A stretch of DNA of 64,000 nucleotides. Source: Amia ocellicauda. Taxonomy: Eukaryota; Chordata; Actinopteri; Amiiformes; Amiidae. Shown in pieces: positions 11,193-23,900 of the stretch. The number at the start of each line of letters is the position of its first letter. The first letter of the stretch is position 1. Under the pieces are notes generated by a model. It was given only the letters and a program-made list of their open reading frames with translations. It was not told the DNA's origin and did no database searches. The stretch spans positions 24,148,733 through 24,212,732 of the forward strand of contig NC_089850.1 in the NCBI RefSeq assembly GCF_036373705.1, given 5' to 3'. A program made the position numbers and the translations under genes.

Positions 11193-14019
11193 GGTTAACA
11201 AAGAAGTTAGAATAAATGCAACACGACCAACAAAAAGACTTACATTGAGTGACCACCCACAACAAATATTCACCTGGTTTACTGCACATTATGTTTACAT
11301 GCTGGTTCATATGTAAGTATTCCTCCTCAAATGTATTACTGGAATATTAGATAACGTAAACAGTTTTCCTTCACACTTACTGTGGAAAGTCTGAGCCTTT
11401 ATTGAATAAATGGTAATATTTTGTGAAGAATGAGGATAGTCTGAGCAACATGACTGCACCCAGTGTAAACAATCATACAGAGTGATGCATTAATCAATAA
11501 AAAGGGGATAAATTAAAGCACTGAAAAACATTTCAACTAAGGGGTGGGTGAAATTAAAGAGTTTAATTAAAAAATACAACTGTAGTGGTTAACTGTAGAA
11601 TTTGATAAAAGTGTTTTGGAATCATAGGACATTATTAAATATTTCTTCTAAATCAAAAGAGACAGTCCGTATGTAGTTTGTAACTGAATATGCAAATTGA
11701 AGATGAATATGCAAATTGGCAATGAACTGTCGCTGGTGATTACATGTAAATGGTGATGAAAAGTCATAGACCAACGTTTTACACATAAGAAAAAAACCTT
11801 TTTCTTTCAACCCAGAAAAATATAGTTTGTAGCTGTATTTTATGGTTGCAGGTAAAGAAAACTGTAGTATAGCCTTATCTGCTATGGGGAACAATTAAGC
11901 AAGTATACAGAGGCAGAAAAAAAAAGGAACCCACACTCCCATGGGCACAGCCACCTGTTTTAGAACTCACCAACAAAATGGTTAATTAAGCACTGTTATA
12001 TTTCTGGATTACATTTAACAATATATTTATTGACTTATATGAAAGTCCTCAACATCATCCAGATGGTGTAAGGCTGACAAGCATTTTATGTGTTGCTTTC
12101 TAAACTAACTTCAACTACGTTCTATGATTAAAAAAAGTGACATTGTGTGATTCTGCAGCACTGGCTGCTCATGGGTGCTCTAGGACATCAAGTCAAAGAC
12201 CCACAGGTGGGTTGTGGGAGGTTAAATAAACATATGTGTGAAATCCACCTTAAAAGAGAGCAATTAGGAAGATCCCACAGACTGGTACAAAAAATGGAAT
12301 TGGATGACACTGAACTAGGCCTATATCACTTTGTTATTTTCCATCACTTGTTTATTGATAGCTATTCCATTTATAAATGCATATATGCATGAAATTATCA
12401 TTCTGGATTAGCATCTCAACGGAATATCCAGTGTTAAGTAAAGCTAGCATTTGAATGCTTTTGCCTTTCACAACGATTTATAAATGGGATTGGGATTTTC
12501 TGTTTTGAGAAGAATAAAGACAAAGTACAGAAATAGACTGAACTTCAGAGTGTTTCTGAACGTCTGTGTATCCTGCACACCTGACTGGACTGTGATATTA
12601 ACAAAAAACAAGCAGCTCATCTCTCCCATCAATTTTGGAAATACATGCACGCATTTAGACAGGGCTCACCCAGTGAGCAAGTGAGCGCAACCGCACAGGA
12701 CGACAAGATGTGGAGGTGGCAGCATCTCCAAGGTTACAAACCTGTCAAAACTATGGTTGCATCATGTATGTCCCACCTCCTAAAGGCAAGAAACCAATCA
12801 GAAACATCATATATATGTAACTACAATAACAGTAGAGAATAGCATGTCTAGCAATGCCTAAAGTGACAATATTCAAAAGCCAGATGTTTGGAATTCTGTT
12901 TCCCTGTTTAGTATTCATTTTTACTTGTATATAGTTATTCCGGCTGTTGGTAGTATAATATAAATGGCTGTAATTTGTGTTGTGGAGGTGAGATTTGAGT
13001 TCTTCTTTTTTACACAAGTTCATAAGACATGAAGTTTCACTATCCAGTGTCAAAAGTCTGCCTGGAGCACTAAAAAAGTGTTATATTGACCATAAATTCA
13101 CTTTTTTCTAATAAGCGATTTTGTTTTTCTTCCCTTTTTTGATTTCTGTATTAACTCTGGCGGGGCAAACACAATTATTTATGTAATTTTCTGAATCTCC
13201 AGTTTGTGCTGGGTGTTTCCATATAAGACACTTGCCTCTAGCCCTTGTAGTTACAGAGTTATAAGTAAAAATTTGACAACAGTAAAATCAGGCGAAAATG
13301 GGGGAGGACCTTAGACGCCTCTGACCATGGTCAATGGCTGAACTGTTTCTGGAATGTTGTGTTGCAGTTTCTGTGGAAACGCCGGGAGGTGCAGTGAATA
13401 GTGCTGTTGCACAGGGCGCACAATTGACTAGGGTCGGGGCTGCATTTAGCCCCTTGAACACTGGATCCGATGAGGCATCAAATTTTTACCGTTGTGAAAA
13501 GAGAAAAAACAAGTGTGCTTCGGTATCCCACCTTGCACACAGAGGCCGTCATTCTCGTTTAACAGAGGTGCGTCAACGAGTTCGATATGATTATCAATTA
13601 TCATCTACTTGTCTAAACATGAAGAATGAAGTTTTCAACAAAGTAAATAATTAGACAGAGAATATATGGTAAGCTATCACAGAGGAGCAGGACACTACTG
13701 ATGTAGCTAGAGTTATTCTAGAAAGTGGGAAAGCACAGAAAAACAACACAAATGTGACATACATTAATTACAACGATTTGCACTTTCAAATCTACAGTTT
13801 AGATATGAGCTTGAATCGCCTGATGGCAGTGTTGTCTTGCCATTAAACGGCACCCCTCCTTCACTTTAGAAAGATTAGTCCACTAAAGGACTATTGCAAC
13901 ATATACACAAACTTCTTTCCAGTAACCACATATTGCTAAGACTGTTACGAAGTCAAGCTGGTTATGTTTCTGCGCATAATGAAAACACGATGTATTGTTT
14001 ACAATGCAAAAGACAAAAA
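11193..14019. other. Intergenic, no gene recognised
   Basis: About 2.8 kb of mostly AT-rich DNA. Short open frames such as 13334-13654 (106 codons) and 12147-12392 show no domain, no family signature and no conserved neighbour. They look like chance frames. No tRNA, splice-bounded exon set or element end is seen. Confidence 0.5.
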
Positions 14020-14500
14020 GATCCCCACCGTCAAACATGGAGGTGGAAACATTATGCTTTGGGGGTGTTTTTCTGCTAATGGGACAGGACAACTGCACCG
14101 CATCAAAGGGACGATGGACGGAGCCATGTACCGTCAAATCTTGCGTGAGAACCTCCTTCCCTCAGCCAGGGCATTGAAAATGGGTCGTGGATGGGTATTC
14201 CAGCATGACAATGACCCAAAACACACAGCCGAGACAACAAAGGAGCGGCTCAAGAAGAAGCACATTAAGGTCCTGGAGTGGCCTAGCCAGTCTCCAGACC
14301 TTAATCCCATAGAAAATCTGTGGAGGGAGCTGAAGGTTCGAGTTGCCAAACGTCAGCCTCGAAACCTTAATGACTTGGAGAGGATCTGCAAAGAGGAGTG
14401 GGACAAAATCCCTCCTGAGATGTATGCAAACCTGGTGGCCAACTACAAGAAACATCTGACCTCTGTGATTGCCAACAAGGGTTTTGCCACCAAGTACTAA
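14020..14500 (+). pseudogene. Tc1-like transposase, C-terminal part
   Basis: Roughly 160 codons read without interruption from [16 protein letters not shown] to NKGFATKY-stop. They include QHDNDPKH (second catalytic Asp) and [11 protein letters not shown] (catalytic Glu, 34 residues on). The N-terminal DNA-binding domain and the first Asp are missing. An upstream ATG at 13964 only adds unrelated residues. Unlike copy 1 this part has no stop codons, so it retains Trp in KEEWDK where copy 1 has a stop. Confidence 0.9.
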
Positions 14501-14707
14501 GTCGAAGGGGTCAAATACTTATTTCCCTCATTAACATGCAAATCAATTTATAACTTTTTTGAAATGCGTTTTTCTGGATTTTTTTGTTGTTATTCTATCT
14601 TTCACTGTTAAAATACACCTACCATTAAAATTATAGACTGATCATTTATTTGTCAGTGGGCAAACGTACAAAATCAGCAGGGGATCAAATACTTTTTTCC
14701 CTCACTG
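14020..14707 (+). mobile_element. Tc1-like transposon copy 2, 5' half missing
   Basis: Same family as 2649-4232, in opposite orientation. Homology starts abruptly inside the transposase ('atccccaccgtcaaacatgg'), continues through its end, and runs through the complete right terminal repeat to 'ccctcactg' followed by TA (14708-14709). The left half is absent. Next to it starts an L2-type LINE, so this junction may come from a later rearrangement. Confidence 0.9.
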
Positions 14708-14709
14708 TA

Positions 14710-16990
14710 GATGTACTCACCTTGACTGAAATCTGGTTAAGATCAGACGACACTATTCCATTAGTAGAAGCCTCAGCTATTGACTTCTTTTACTGCCAGA
14801 AAAGAAGTGACAGGGGCAGGAGCCCAGCCACCATCTATCGCACATACCTGTGCCTGTCTACTGAGTCATTAGACAGCTTCATATCTTTTGAAATTCAAAG
14901 TTTTTAGCTTATAGCTGTGTATAGGCCACCAGGCCCCTATTAAATTTGTATGACCAAATTTAGCAATATCTTATCTATCTTATCCATACACCATCATATA
15001 TTCATTATTTTGGGGGACTTTAACATACATATTGAAATGAAAGAGGATCCCCTTACTGTAAGTTTCCTGTCCCTATTGGAGTCTGTTGGCTTTACTCAGC
15101 ATGTGTCAGGACCCACACATAATTACAATCACACACTAGACCTAGTTACCCATAACCCCAAAACCAGATGATTTCTGAACACTGCCTTATTATGTTTGAG
15201 CTGGTTGGAGTAGCAACAGACACACAGGAGAAGAACATAAAATCTCATTGCCTAAATCCTAATGCTATTCATAAATGTACTCATCTGTTGCCTACTGCTA
15301 GCTTTATCAAAACAGGATCTGTAGACAAATTATTAAATAACTTCAACAATACGCTAAGCACTGCTTTAGATACAGTAGCTGCATTAAAGGCATGATTAAT
15401 TAAACCAAGTAAATGCTCACCATGGTTTAACGAGCTCACTCACTCACATAAAACAGAATGCTGTAGATATGAACGTAAATGGAGCAACAAAATTAGAGGT
15501 CTTCCACATGGCATGTGTGATATCTTCCCCCCCACTTCCCCAGTCAGCCACCAGAGGTCATCATCCCACAACAACTTGTTAATCATCCAATCAAAATTCC
15601 TAGTCACCATGAACACTTCTTCCATCAGCCCTCTTCTCCCATTGGTTTACACTCCCCTCTCCATCTCCTGCCTCCCTTTGCTCCACAGATATATACCCCT
15701 TTGTTTCTCTTACCATTTGTGAAGTCTTGATTTACTTCCAGTATCATTTCTGAGCCTTATATCCCTGTGTTGCCATTCCACATCCCTTTTGACCAGTGCC
15801 TGTGTGTTTTGACCCTTGATTCTTGTATTACCGTCTTGGAACTGTTTGCCTGAAAGCCTGACCCTTTGCCTGCCTTTTTGACTACTCTCTTGCCTTCTCT
15901 CCATTGTTCCTGTCGCCGGCTCTTGACCCCTTGTTTGCCTAACCACTCTATACAGCTCTGCACCTGAGTTCACCTCTCCTGTGCAACGCCTGACATCACA
16001 ATAAACACATACCATGACAGTACAATAAAATATAAGAAGGCCCTGTCCTTTGCTAGGTCTGCCTATTACTGTAGTTTAATAGAGATGCATAAAAATAACC
16101 CACACTTAGCAACAGAATATCAACACTTACTAATCAGCAGGTAAAGCCGTCAGAGGTCTTTATGGATAATTTCAACAACAAAGTCGACAGCATTAGAAAA
16201 CAGATGGAATTGGAAACATAAACAAATACTATAGTCAATGCATCCAGTCCTTCACAGTCCCTGCCTACCTTAGACTTGTTTAACACAGTAAATCACCAAT
16301 AATTAGTTAATTACTAAACTGAAAGTACAACCTGTGCACTAGACCCTATACCCACTAAAATGCTAAAACACTCTTCTATTAATTATTAACCTCATACACT
16401 ATTATGAATGCCTCTTTATCTTCAGGATCTGTTCCCAATACTTTAAAATAGCTGTAATTATACCACTTCTTAAGAAATCCAGTGCTGACCCTAATTCACT
16501 TAAATACTACCGTCCTATTTCAAACCTTCCCTTCCTTTCTAAGGTTCTAGAGAAAGCAGGTACACACCACTTTTTAACTAATAATCATAATTATGAAGAA
16601 ATTCAATCAGGCTTCCACTCGGGCCACAGTAAAGAAAGGGCCTTGTATAAAGTATTAAACAAGGTGTTTCAATCTTCCAACTTAGGGCATGGCACTGTTA
16701 TTATTTCACTAGACTTAATTGTGGCTTTTGACTCACTTGACCACCAAATCTTGATACACCACTTAGAAAACTTTGTTGGCCTATCTCACAATGTTCTATC
16801 TTGGTTTATCCTGTCAAACAGATTCAAATATGTACAGATTAATTAAACCCACTCACATGTAACTGAGGATAACTATGGAGTACCACAGGGCTCAGTCCTT
16901 GGACCTATACTATTTTCATTGTACGTGCTCCCTTTAGGTGATATAATTCAGCAGCATAATATTAACATTCACAGACAACACAATTATATC
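14710..16990 (+). mobile_element. L2-type LINE, degraded, with an insertion
   Basis: Remnants of a single non-LTR retrotransposon ORF2 are spread over three frames. The endonuclease is at 14715-15170 (TEIWLRSDDTIPLVEAS, then FIILGDFNIHIE and HTLDLVTH). A linker at 15180-15510 and 16020-16080 contains KKALSFARSAYYCSLIE. The reverse transcriptase is at 16430-16990 (YYRPISNLPFLSKVLE, EIQSGFHSGHS, then [20 protein letters not shown]). Many stops and frameshifts make it inert. The YADD-containing palm and the 3' end are missing. Sequence at 15513-16018 interrupts the linker. Confidence 0.85.
15513..16018 (+). mobile_element. LTR-like insertion within the L2 LINE
   Basis: About 500 bases starting 'tgtgatatcttccc' and ending 'cataccatgaca' interrupt the LINE linker. 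The pyrimidine-rich composition, TATA-like 'gatatatacccc' (15688), repeated 'gcctg' words and TG...CA ends resemble a solo gypsy-type LTR such as that at 41944-42395. I could not find a convincing target duplication, so the exact limits are uncertain. Confidence 0.45.
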
Positions 16991-17034
16991 TGTCAGTAAA
17001 TCCTAACAACACCATACACATAGAAACACTATGT

Positions 17035-18112
17035 GTGCTGGTCGGCAGTGTGTAACTTGCTCCTGTGTCCTGCGTGTGGTGCATGAGCTGGCTCCTGCAC
17101 CCTGCAGTGTATATAGTTAATTGGAATAGACAGTTGAGCTTGTCCGCTCCTTATTAAGTTGAGTGTAGATGACTGCTCCTGTCAGGGGTGGTGGCAGGGT
17201 ATGGCTTGGTTGGGCTACAGCCCCACCAAGAATCGTGTTAGCCCCACCATAGCCCCACCATGCAACAACCAGGAATATGACTGAGCAGAATAAGCGCCAG
17301 CCAGTTCCATCTGTGTCACTGCTGCGTGAATTGGCGAAGTAATTTGGGAAATTGTAACATTGCTATCATTATTATGGATCGATCCAACCACAACAACTGG
17401 CGGATTGTGCTCCTTTGAAAACGTAAATGGTGAGTTTTAATATATTTTAAATAATAGGGTTGATTTGGAAACTGTGTCACATTTTGTGTGACCTCAGCAG
17501 GCACCTGTTGTGCTCTGTTAACTACTGTAGCTCTCTCTCTCTCTCTGTGTCTCTGTGTCTGTCTCTCTTACTTTCTCTGTGTGTGTGAGGAATGTGACGT
17601 GTTGGGTTTGTAGTGGACAGGTTTGCCAGACAACGTGAACGAGTTGAAATAGCACGAATAATATTGCCTAAACTCAGTAGTAGTGACCGTCCATGTCAGT
17701 TGCCCTCAATGTAATTTTGCATGTGAAAAAAGGAGTCAGTGCAATCATCTAACACAGCATCGGTTTTCAAACTGTGGTACGTGTATCCAAAAATGGGGTC
17801 TGGTACTCCGATGAACCTGCTAGTAGAGCAGGAGGCCGCTATTACTATGCTTTGTGGTAGGCACAAGGTTCTTGTTGCCCTGTGGATACACCATTCATTA
17901 TTTCTTCCTAGTTCAGCGTGACTGTGGTCTTCGCGTCTGGGAAGCCCGGATGTTGCCCCATGGGGCCCCTGTGCCTTCTATCATAGAGTTGGTACGGCTC
18001 CTAGTAGGTACCCCTCGGGGCAAGCTCTCTTACCAGCTCGCTGCCTCCTCCCTTGCAATGGTTTGGTTATACTGTAACCCTTCCCCCTTGGTCAGTGTTT
18101 CTAACTCAAAAG
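17035..18112 (+). mobile_element. DIRS-like 3' region fragment with an insertion
   Basis: The part 17040-17173 carries the ~120-bp DIRS 3' repeat unit (gtgcatgagctggctcctgc, then gtatatagtta). The part 17816-18112 matches 850-1146, including 'cagctcgctgcctcctcccttgc'. The middle (17174-17815) is foreign to the other copies. It begins 'caggggtggtggcagg' and has a 'ggttttcaaactgtggtacg' block near its end, both reminiscent of hAT-type ends, plus a CT-rich run at 17528-17580. Confidence 0.6.
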
Positions 18113-18412
18113 ATAACGATAGGTTGCACATGCAACCGTGGTTAACTGAGAAAAGAAGCACTACCCAAAGGTTGCAAGCTCGCAAAGGAGTTCTAGCTCC
18201 TGGCAAAAAGAGGAAGTCTTTGTGCAGATGTCACCTTTTATACAAACAGGAAGTGGAAGGGTCCTGTTTGAGTGACGGGCACAAGGGCCAATGGCAGCTT
18301 TGATAGACAAATGTCTTTGATACGTTCCAGCGATGTGTGCTGAAAACCCCTCCTCCTTGGGCAGTGCTTCTTTTCTCAGATAACCACGGTTGCATATGCA
18401 ACCTATCATTGT
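18113..18412. repeat. DIRS terminal module, both inverted ends present
   Basis: The left end 'gataggttgcacatgcaacc' plus 'gtggttaactgag' and a 'gcactaccca' box is mirrored at the right end by 'ctcagataaccacgg' plus 'ttgcatatgcaacctatc'. The body matches the DIRS 5' leader ('caaacaggaagtggaaggg', 'gccaatggcagctttgatag'). Length is 300 bases. Confidence 0.75.
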
Positions 18413-18435
18413 ACTGGGATATGGTGGGGTTGGGC

Positions 18436-18450
18436 GGGGGGGGGGGGGGG
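18436..18450. repeat. Poly(G) run
   Basis: An uninterrupted G run of about 15 bases just after the DIRS module, prone to replication slippage. Confidence 0.9.
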
Positions 18451-18539
18451 TGAAGAAGCAAAACAAAAACATATACACATCTTTCATTTCAGAGTTTTGT
18501 CCCCATAATGTCAAGAGACCAGATGTAAAGGTATACATG

Positions 18540-19140
18540 TACTGATTTAATCCAGATCAGGTTATTCTTAATAATAAACAATACATGAAAACGCAAACAG
18601 CTTTAATAATTATGATTCATCTTAATATAGCAAAGTTATAATAAGATTCCAAACAAATACACAAACAACAATCAAAAGTTGTTGAACCTGTCTCACAAAG
18701 TTGTTGAGATAAAGCAAACAGAAACTTTATTAACAAGCTAGCTCTGAAACACCACCTCAGGGTATTCCTTCATTGAAAACTTTACAAACATGAGTGAAGC
18801 TTTGTAAGAAGATGACGTAGAATGTTGTGGTGTAGAATGTTCATCCAATCAAAAGCTTCAAAAGGTGCAAGCTCTGCAAAGTTTGTAGGACACTCTTCCG
18901 GAGGGAGGGAATCATCTTGGAAGCAGATGTCTTCCTATTATGGCATACAAACTGCCCGATCTCACAGTTTTCTTTAACAATGGACAATGAGGTAATCAAT
19001 CACCATTATGTAACATCTTCAGCCTTAAGAAAATAACAGGATATCCACAAACGAATACTAAGGAAAATGGCAGAAATCTGTGGGCTGTACATCCATGGGT
19101 TGTTCTCTTATCATAGAAAAACAGAAGTGGAAGCGGAGAG
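18540..19140 (-). repeat. LTR-like dispersed repeat, copy (b)
   Basis: The stretch 18895-19130 is the reverse complement of 44810-45060. Shared blocks include 'aatgaggtaatcaatcac' and 'tgtaacatcttcagcctt'. Towards 18540 on the minus strand a degenerate 'ttaataaagtttctg' poly(A)-type signal appears where copy (c) has its own. The element is thus the same family as 44810-45243 in inverted orientation. Class unknown. Confidence 0.5.
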
Positions 19141-19168
19141 AAGAATTTCAAGAGGATGTATCTTTAAC

Positions 19169-19180
19169 AACAAGCTTTGC
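19169..19180 (+). repeat. Target-site duplication, left (L1/Tx1)
   Basis: The 12 bases 'aacaagctttgc' recur at 24821-24832, directly after the element's A-rich tail. They define both borders of the LINE insertion. Confidence 0.85.
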
Positions 19181-19333
19181 GAAAAATCACGTGACCGTTC
19201 CATGCAGATGGCCGCTTACTAGTTTAGCTCCTGAAACTACCTCACTATTAAACTAATTGAACGACCTGGAACCTTACTCTTTTTTTTTGTTTGTGCGTTT
19301 TATTTTACCTTAAGTACTTACGAACGTTTTGCC

Positions 19334-20241
19334 ATGGCTACTTCTCGCAAGGCATCCATTGCTTCCCCTCAATCAACACCTGAGGGAAAGCGGTTGAAGA
19401 AGTCTTCGGGGCCTGAGGACTGGGAGACTCGCCTGGCTGAAATTACTCTCGCCTTCAGGGGAACGGTCCAGGAAGCAATTGACGCGGCTTTGCGGCCTGT
19501 CCTTCAAAGTGTTGCCGATAGCGCTGTAGTCCTGAGCGCTCTCAAAAATGAGGTAGCTGATATCCTCTATTAAGAAGTTAACAGCAAAGCAGGATACCAC
19601 CAGAGCAGACCTCCGTCATCAAAAAGCTGAACTTAATCAATGCAATGCAATGCTCGTATTGACGCAATTCAAGACAAGATAGCAGATCTGCAGGATAGAA
19701 GTCGCCGCTGCAATGTCAGGGTAGTGGGGCTGCCGGAGGGAGTTGAAGGTGATGACCCTTCAGCAAAAAAATCCTCGTTGGTTCCCAGTAATTAAGTCAA
19801 AAGCTGATCAGCCCTTATTGGAGTTAAACAGAGCGCATCGTGTTTATTCTGGTGGCTCTAAAGATGTCGGTCGGCCCCGTACCTTGATTTTCCAATGTCT
19901 CTGCTACACTGACCGACAGCGTATCCTCCAGGCTGCTCAACAGTCTGATCCAGTGATCGTGCAAGGTCTCAAGTTATCTTTTTACGTGGATTATTCTGCC
20001 GCTACCGCTGTGAAGAGGAGAGCGTTTGGAAGGGCCAGGGTGAAATTCGTTCCTACGGAGTGGAAAACTTTTTAGTGTAGCCTGCTGTTTTGAAGGTTAA
20101 CCACGGTGGGGAGCGACTGTCCTTTAATACACAGGATGAAGTCTCTGCTTTCCTTGACCAGCATTTCCAGGACGCGGCAGTCGCCACGGATCGCTCTGCG
20201 CGCAAAGCCCTGCATTTCCCCCCAGAGGAGAAGATGGACTG
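19334..20241 (+). pseudogene. L1/Tx1 ORF1 protein, broken
   Basis: This is the RNA-binding chaperone of the LINE ribonucleoprotein. It starts at MATSRKASIASPQ in a good context (gccatgg). The frame stops at 19570-19572 after NEVADILY. It resumes in another frame around 19640-19780 with DLQDRSRRCNVRVVGLPEG, the end of the coiled coil and start of the RRM-like domain. It continues at 19780-20075 with LELNRAHRVY, GRPRTLIFQCL and DRQRILQAAQQ, the typical ORF1 core. A last piece ends at 20239-20241 (FPPEEKMD-stop). At least three lesions separate these parts. Confidence 0.8.
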
Positions 20242-20977
20242 ATCTTGTTGCGGTGATGTATGGTATTATCAGTAAATGAGCATCTTCATGTTATACACAG
20301 TTATCTTGCTCTTTTACACCGCTGTAGTCTTGAGGAAATAAGCACAGCGTTCTATTAGCTTTCTTATTCAACTGCTGTGTTTACTGTCAGGATGCGAATT
20401 TGTCAATTTTTCTTTCATAACCAGTCATGATACGGATCTCTTTGAGCGCTCTTTCAGTATACACTATTCAAATTTGATGTGCTAGTGTATATAACATATT
20501 GGCAATATATCTTCATTCCGTATTGGATTATTATTATTATTTCTCTTTTTTAATTATTATTGTTATTATTCATATACGATTCTAGTAAATTGAGTTTCAG
20601 TTCATACTCTCTTTTTCATTTGTGGGGTGGTTTTAGGTTCTGGTAAGCCCCCTTCATGGTTCTTTGGTTCACGTAGATTGCAAAGTGCACTAGGGAGGGT
20701 GGGCAGGGAGGGAGGTATGGGTGGGGTGGTGGGGGGCAGCAAAGGGATGGAAGGAAGGTTAGTGGGAGGTTGGTAAGGAAGGGTGGAATTCATAATTTGA
20801 CTTTATTTCTGTTTGCTCTGTATTTGTCAATGCTACGTTGCTGTTTTACAATGTTACTTTTTCATGTGTGTCAAGCCTGTGATCTTCCTTCATGTCTTCA
20901 TGACTATTTTATGAGTATGTGTCTTTATACTTTGAGTATACATATCTTTCGGATTCTTGATCTCGCCTTTGATACTC
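20242..20977 (+). other. L1/Tx1 inter-ORF region with G-rich tract
   Basis: About 740 bases between ORF1 and ORF2 without coding content. The stretch 20685-20780 is a run of GGG-rich words on the plus strand (gggagggtgggcagggagg and onward), able in principle to form G-quadruplex structure. AT-rich DNA lies on either side. Confidence 0.6.
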
Positions 20978-23900
20978 ATGATTAATAATATTAGTAATAT
21001 TAAACTGTTGTCCTGGAATGCGCGAAGTTTAAATATTCCCAACAAGCGGGTTAGTTGTCTTGATCTTTTGCAAATAAAGAAAATAGATGTTGCCATGATA
21101 CAGGAGTCTCATCTCAAACAGAAAGATGTTCATAGATTTGCGAACAAACACTATTATGAGGCCGCGTCTTCTTCTGCACGTAATAAGACGCATGGGTCCT
21201 TGATTTTATTGCGCCGTAAGTCCCAGTTTACTGTTTTAGGTACGGGTGGTGATGCAGAGGGCAGAATAGCATTTTTAAAAGCTAGTATTTCGGACAAGAA
21301 AATTGCATTTGTCTCGGTTTATGCCCCTACGACATATGATGTTGATTTCTTCAATTCAATTACCAAACTGTTATCAGACCTATCTGACTATAGCTTAATT
21401 GTGGGTGCTGATATGAATTCGGTATTAGATCCAGCGGTAGACAGATCTTCTATGCAGCAAGCCAGTTCCCAACACGCAGCATCTGCAGCTCTACGGAGAT
21501 TTACACTTGACCTCGGTTTGGTGGATGCATGGCGAGTGTTTAATCCTTCTGCTAAAGACTTCACTTTTTTTTCTTCTAGACATAGGTCTTTCTCTATGAT
21601 TGACTTAATCTTCACTTCAAAATCTCTCATCTCACAACTACACGCTGTTGATATTCTACCAATGACTTTATCAGATCATAGCGCTATGTACTCTTGTATT
21701 GAATTCCTGATATTCCAAACAAAGCCACCAGATGGCGATTTAACTCCACTTTACTGCAGAATTAATCTTTTCGTACTTCTTTCCAAGCCAAACTTGATGA
21801 ATTTCTCATATTTAATCGCGGCTCTGTGTGTGACCCTCGCATATTATGGGATGCAGTAAAGGGCTTTATTAGAAACAATGCTACATTATTTTCCTCTAAC
21901 CTCAACAAATCACTTTTATATAAAATCAAGGAACTTAAGCCAAGATTACCCTGTTAGATCACTTGCTTAAAAGTTCTTTCTATGAAACCATTGAACTTGA
22001 GTTAGATGTTGCTAGGAGGGATTTAAATGTTTTGCTTAGACGACGTGCAGACTTCTTTATTCATAGGTCTAGACAGAATTATTAATTTAATGGTAGCAGG
22101 CCGAGCCACCTTCTTGCTTTAAGACTTCGCAAAAATGAAAGCTTTGCTAATATTTCTTCTATCAAAAATGCAAGGGGGGATGTAGTCTTTGATCCGGCTC
22201 TAATCAATTCTGTATTTCGTTCCTTTTATTCTAAACTATATAGCTCTGATATCCAATATGACAGTGGCAAATGTAAACAATTTCTCGAAACTCTTCAGTT
22301 GACATGTCTCTCAGAAGGTGAGTCAGCAGACCTGGGAGCTCCAATCTCTTTATCCGAATTAAAAGACGCATTACAAAGTATGAACAAGGGCAGATCGCCG
22401 GGGTTTGACGGTATTCCACCTGAGTTTTTTCTCACCTTCTGGGATCAGTTGGGACCTCTACTGCTGGATATGGTGCAGACAGCCTTAGAGATGGGCTCCT
22501 TTAGTAGAGATGTTAATACAGCTGTTAGTTCACGCTTGCTGAAGAAAGACAAGGATCCTTCTCTTTGTACCAGTTATCGCCCCCTGTCCTTGAATAATTC
22601 TAACGTTAAACTGTATGCCAAGGTCCTTGCACATAGACTCGAGATCTATATGACCAAACTAGTTCATTACGATCAAACAGGATTTATTAAAACCAGATTG
22701 GCGACAGATAATGTTCGACGTCTCCTACATATAGTCCATACTGCCATGGACACCAAAACTTCATGCGCAGTTTTTTCTTTGGATGCTGGGAAGGCTTTCG
22801 ACCGCGTGGGACTATCTCTGGTCTGTGTTGGAACATATGGGATTGCGCATTGACTTAATTATAATGATAAAAATGTCATATGCCAATCCTTCTGCCATGG
22901 TGCTTTCGGGTACCAAGTGTTCCCCACAGTTTTCGATCTCTAGAGGAACTCGGCAGGGATGCCCTCTCTCTCTACTTCTGTTTGCCCTATCCTTGGAGCC
23001 CCTCGCACAAGCAATCTGACAATCTGTTAATTTTGTTCCTATTAGTATCAAAAACACTCATTTCGCATTTCACTTTATGCTGATGATATACTGTTATTTT
23101 TTGAAAATATTCCCCAGTCATTACCTACTGTACTTGCTCTCTTCAGTGACTTTAGTGCACTGTCAGGATTGGTCTAAATCAGCTTTACTGCCTTTAAATG
23201 CTGGATTGACGGATATGAACTTACCTGCTAACATACCTGTGGTTAAGCATTTTAGATACCTTGGAGTGGAAATTTACCCATCGTTACACACGACTGTACT
23301 ATCTAACTTCAATAAAGTATTTGGAAAAATTGAGACAGATTTGAACAGATGGATGCAACTTCCTAACACGCTACAAGCCCGTATCGCCACAATTAAGATG
23401 AATGTTTTGCCACGTGTCAACTTTTTCAGCTCGATGTTTCCTCTCCCACCCCCTCCTGGATATTGGATTAAATTGCACTCTGTAATTTCAAAATTTCTGT
23501 GGAACGGTAAACGGCCACGTCTTAAACCCCATATTTTGCATCGTGAAAGATCATCAGGAGGATTATCTCTTCCAAATTTCCAATTTTATTTTTGGTCATT
23601 TGTGCTGCGTCCGGCTACAGTATGGCTGGAGGCTGATGCTCCTGTCTCTTGGCGACAACTAGAAGAGAACCTAGTCTTCCCTTACAGATTACAAGACCTG
23701 CTTTATTCTGGTGTTTCCCTCAGACAAGAAATAATAGGACAAAATCGCAATTTACATTATTTGATCACAGTGTGGCGTCTGGTGGAAAGACATATTAAAG
23801 TTGGAACCAAGTGGTATTCACATTCTCCCATTTTTCACAATACTGCTCTGTTATCTGGGGGTCGCCCCTTTACTTTTCCTCAATGGTCTAATAACAGTAT

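Noticed and set aside
13334-13654. 106-codon open frame
   Set aside because: No domain, no splice or promoter context, and no second copy; likely chance.
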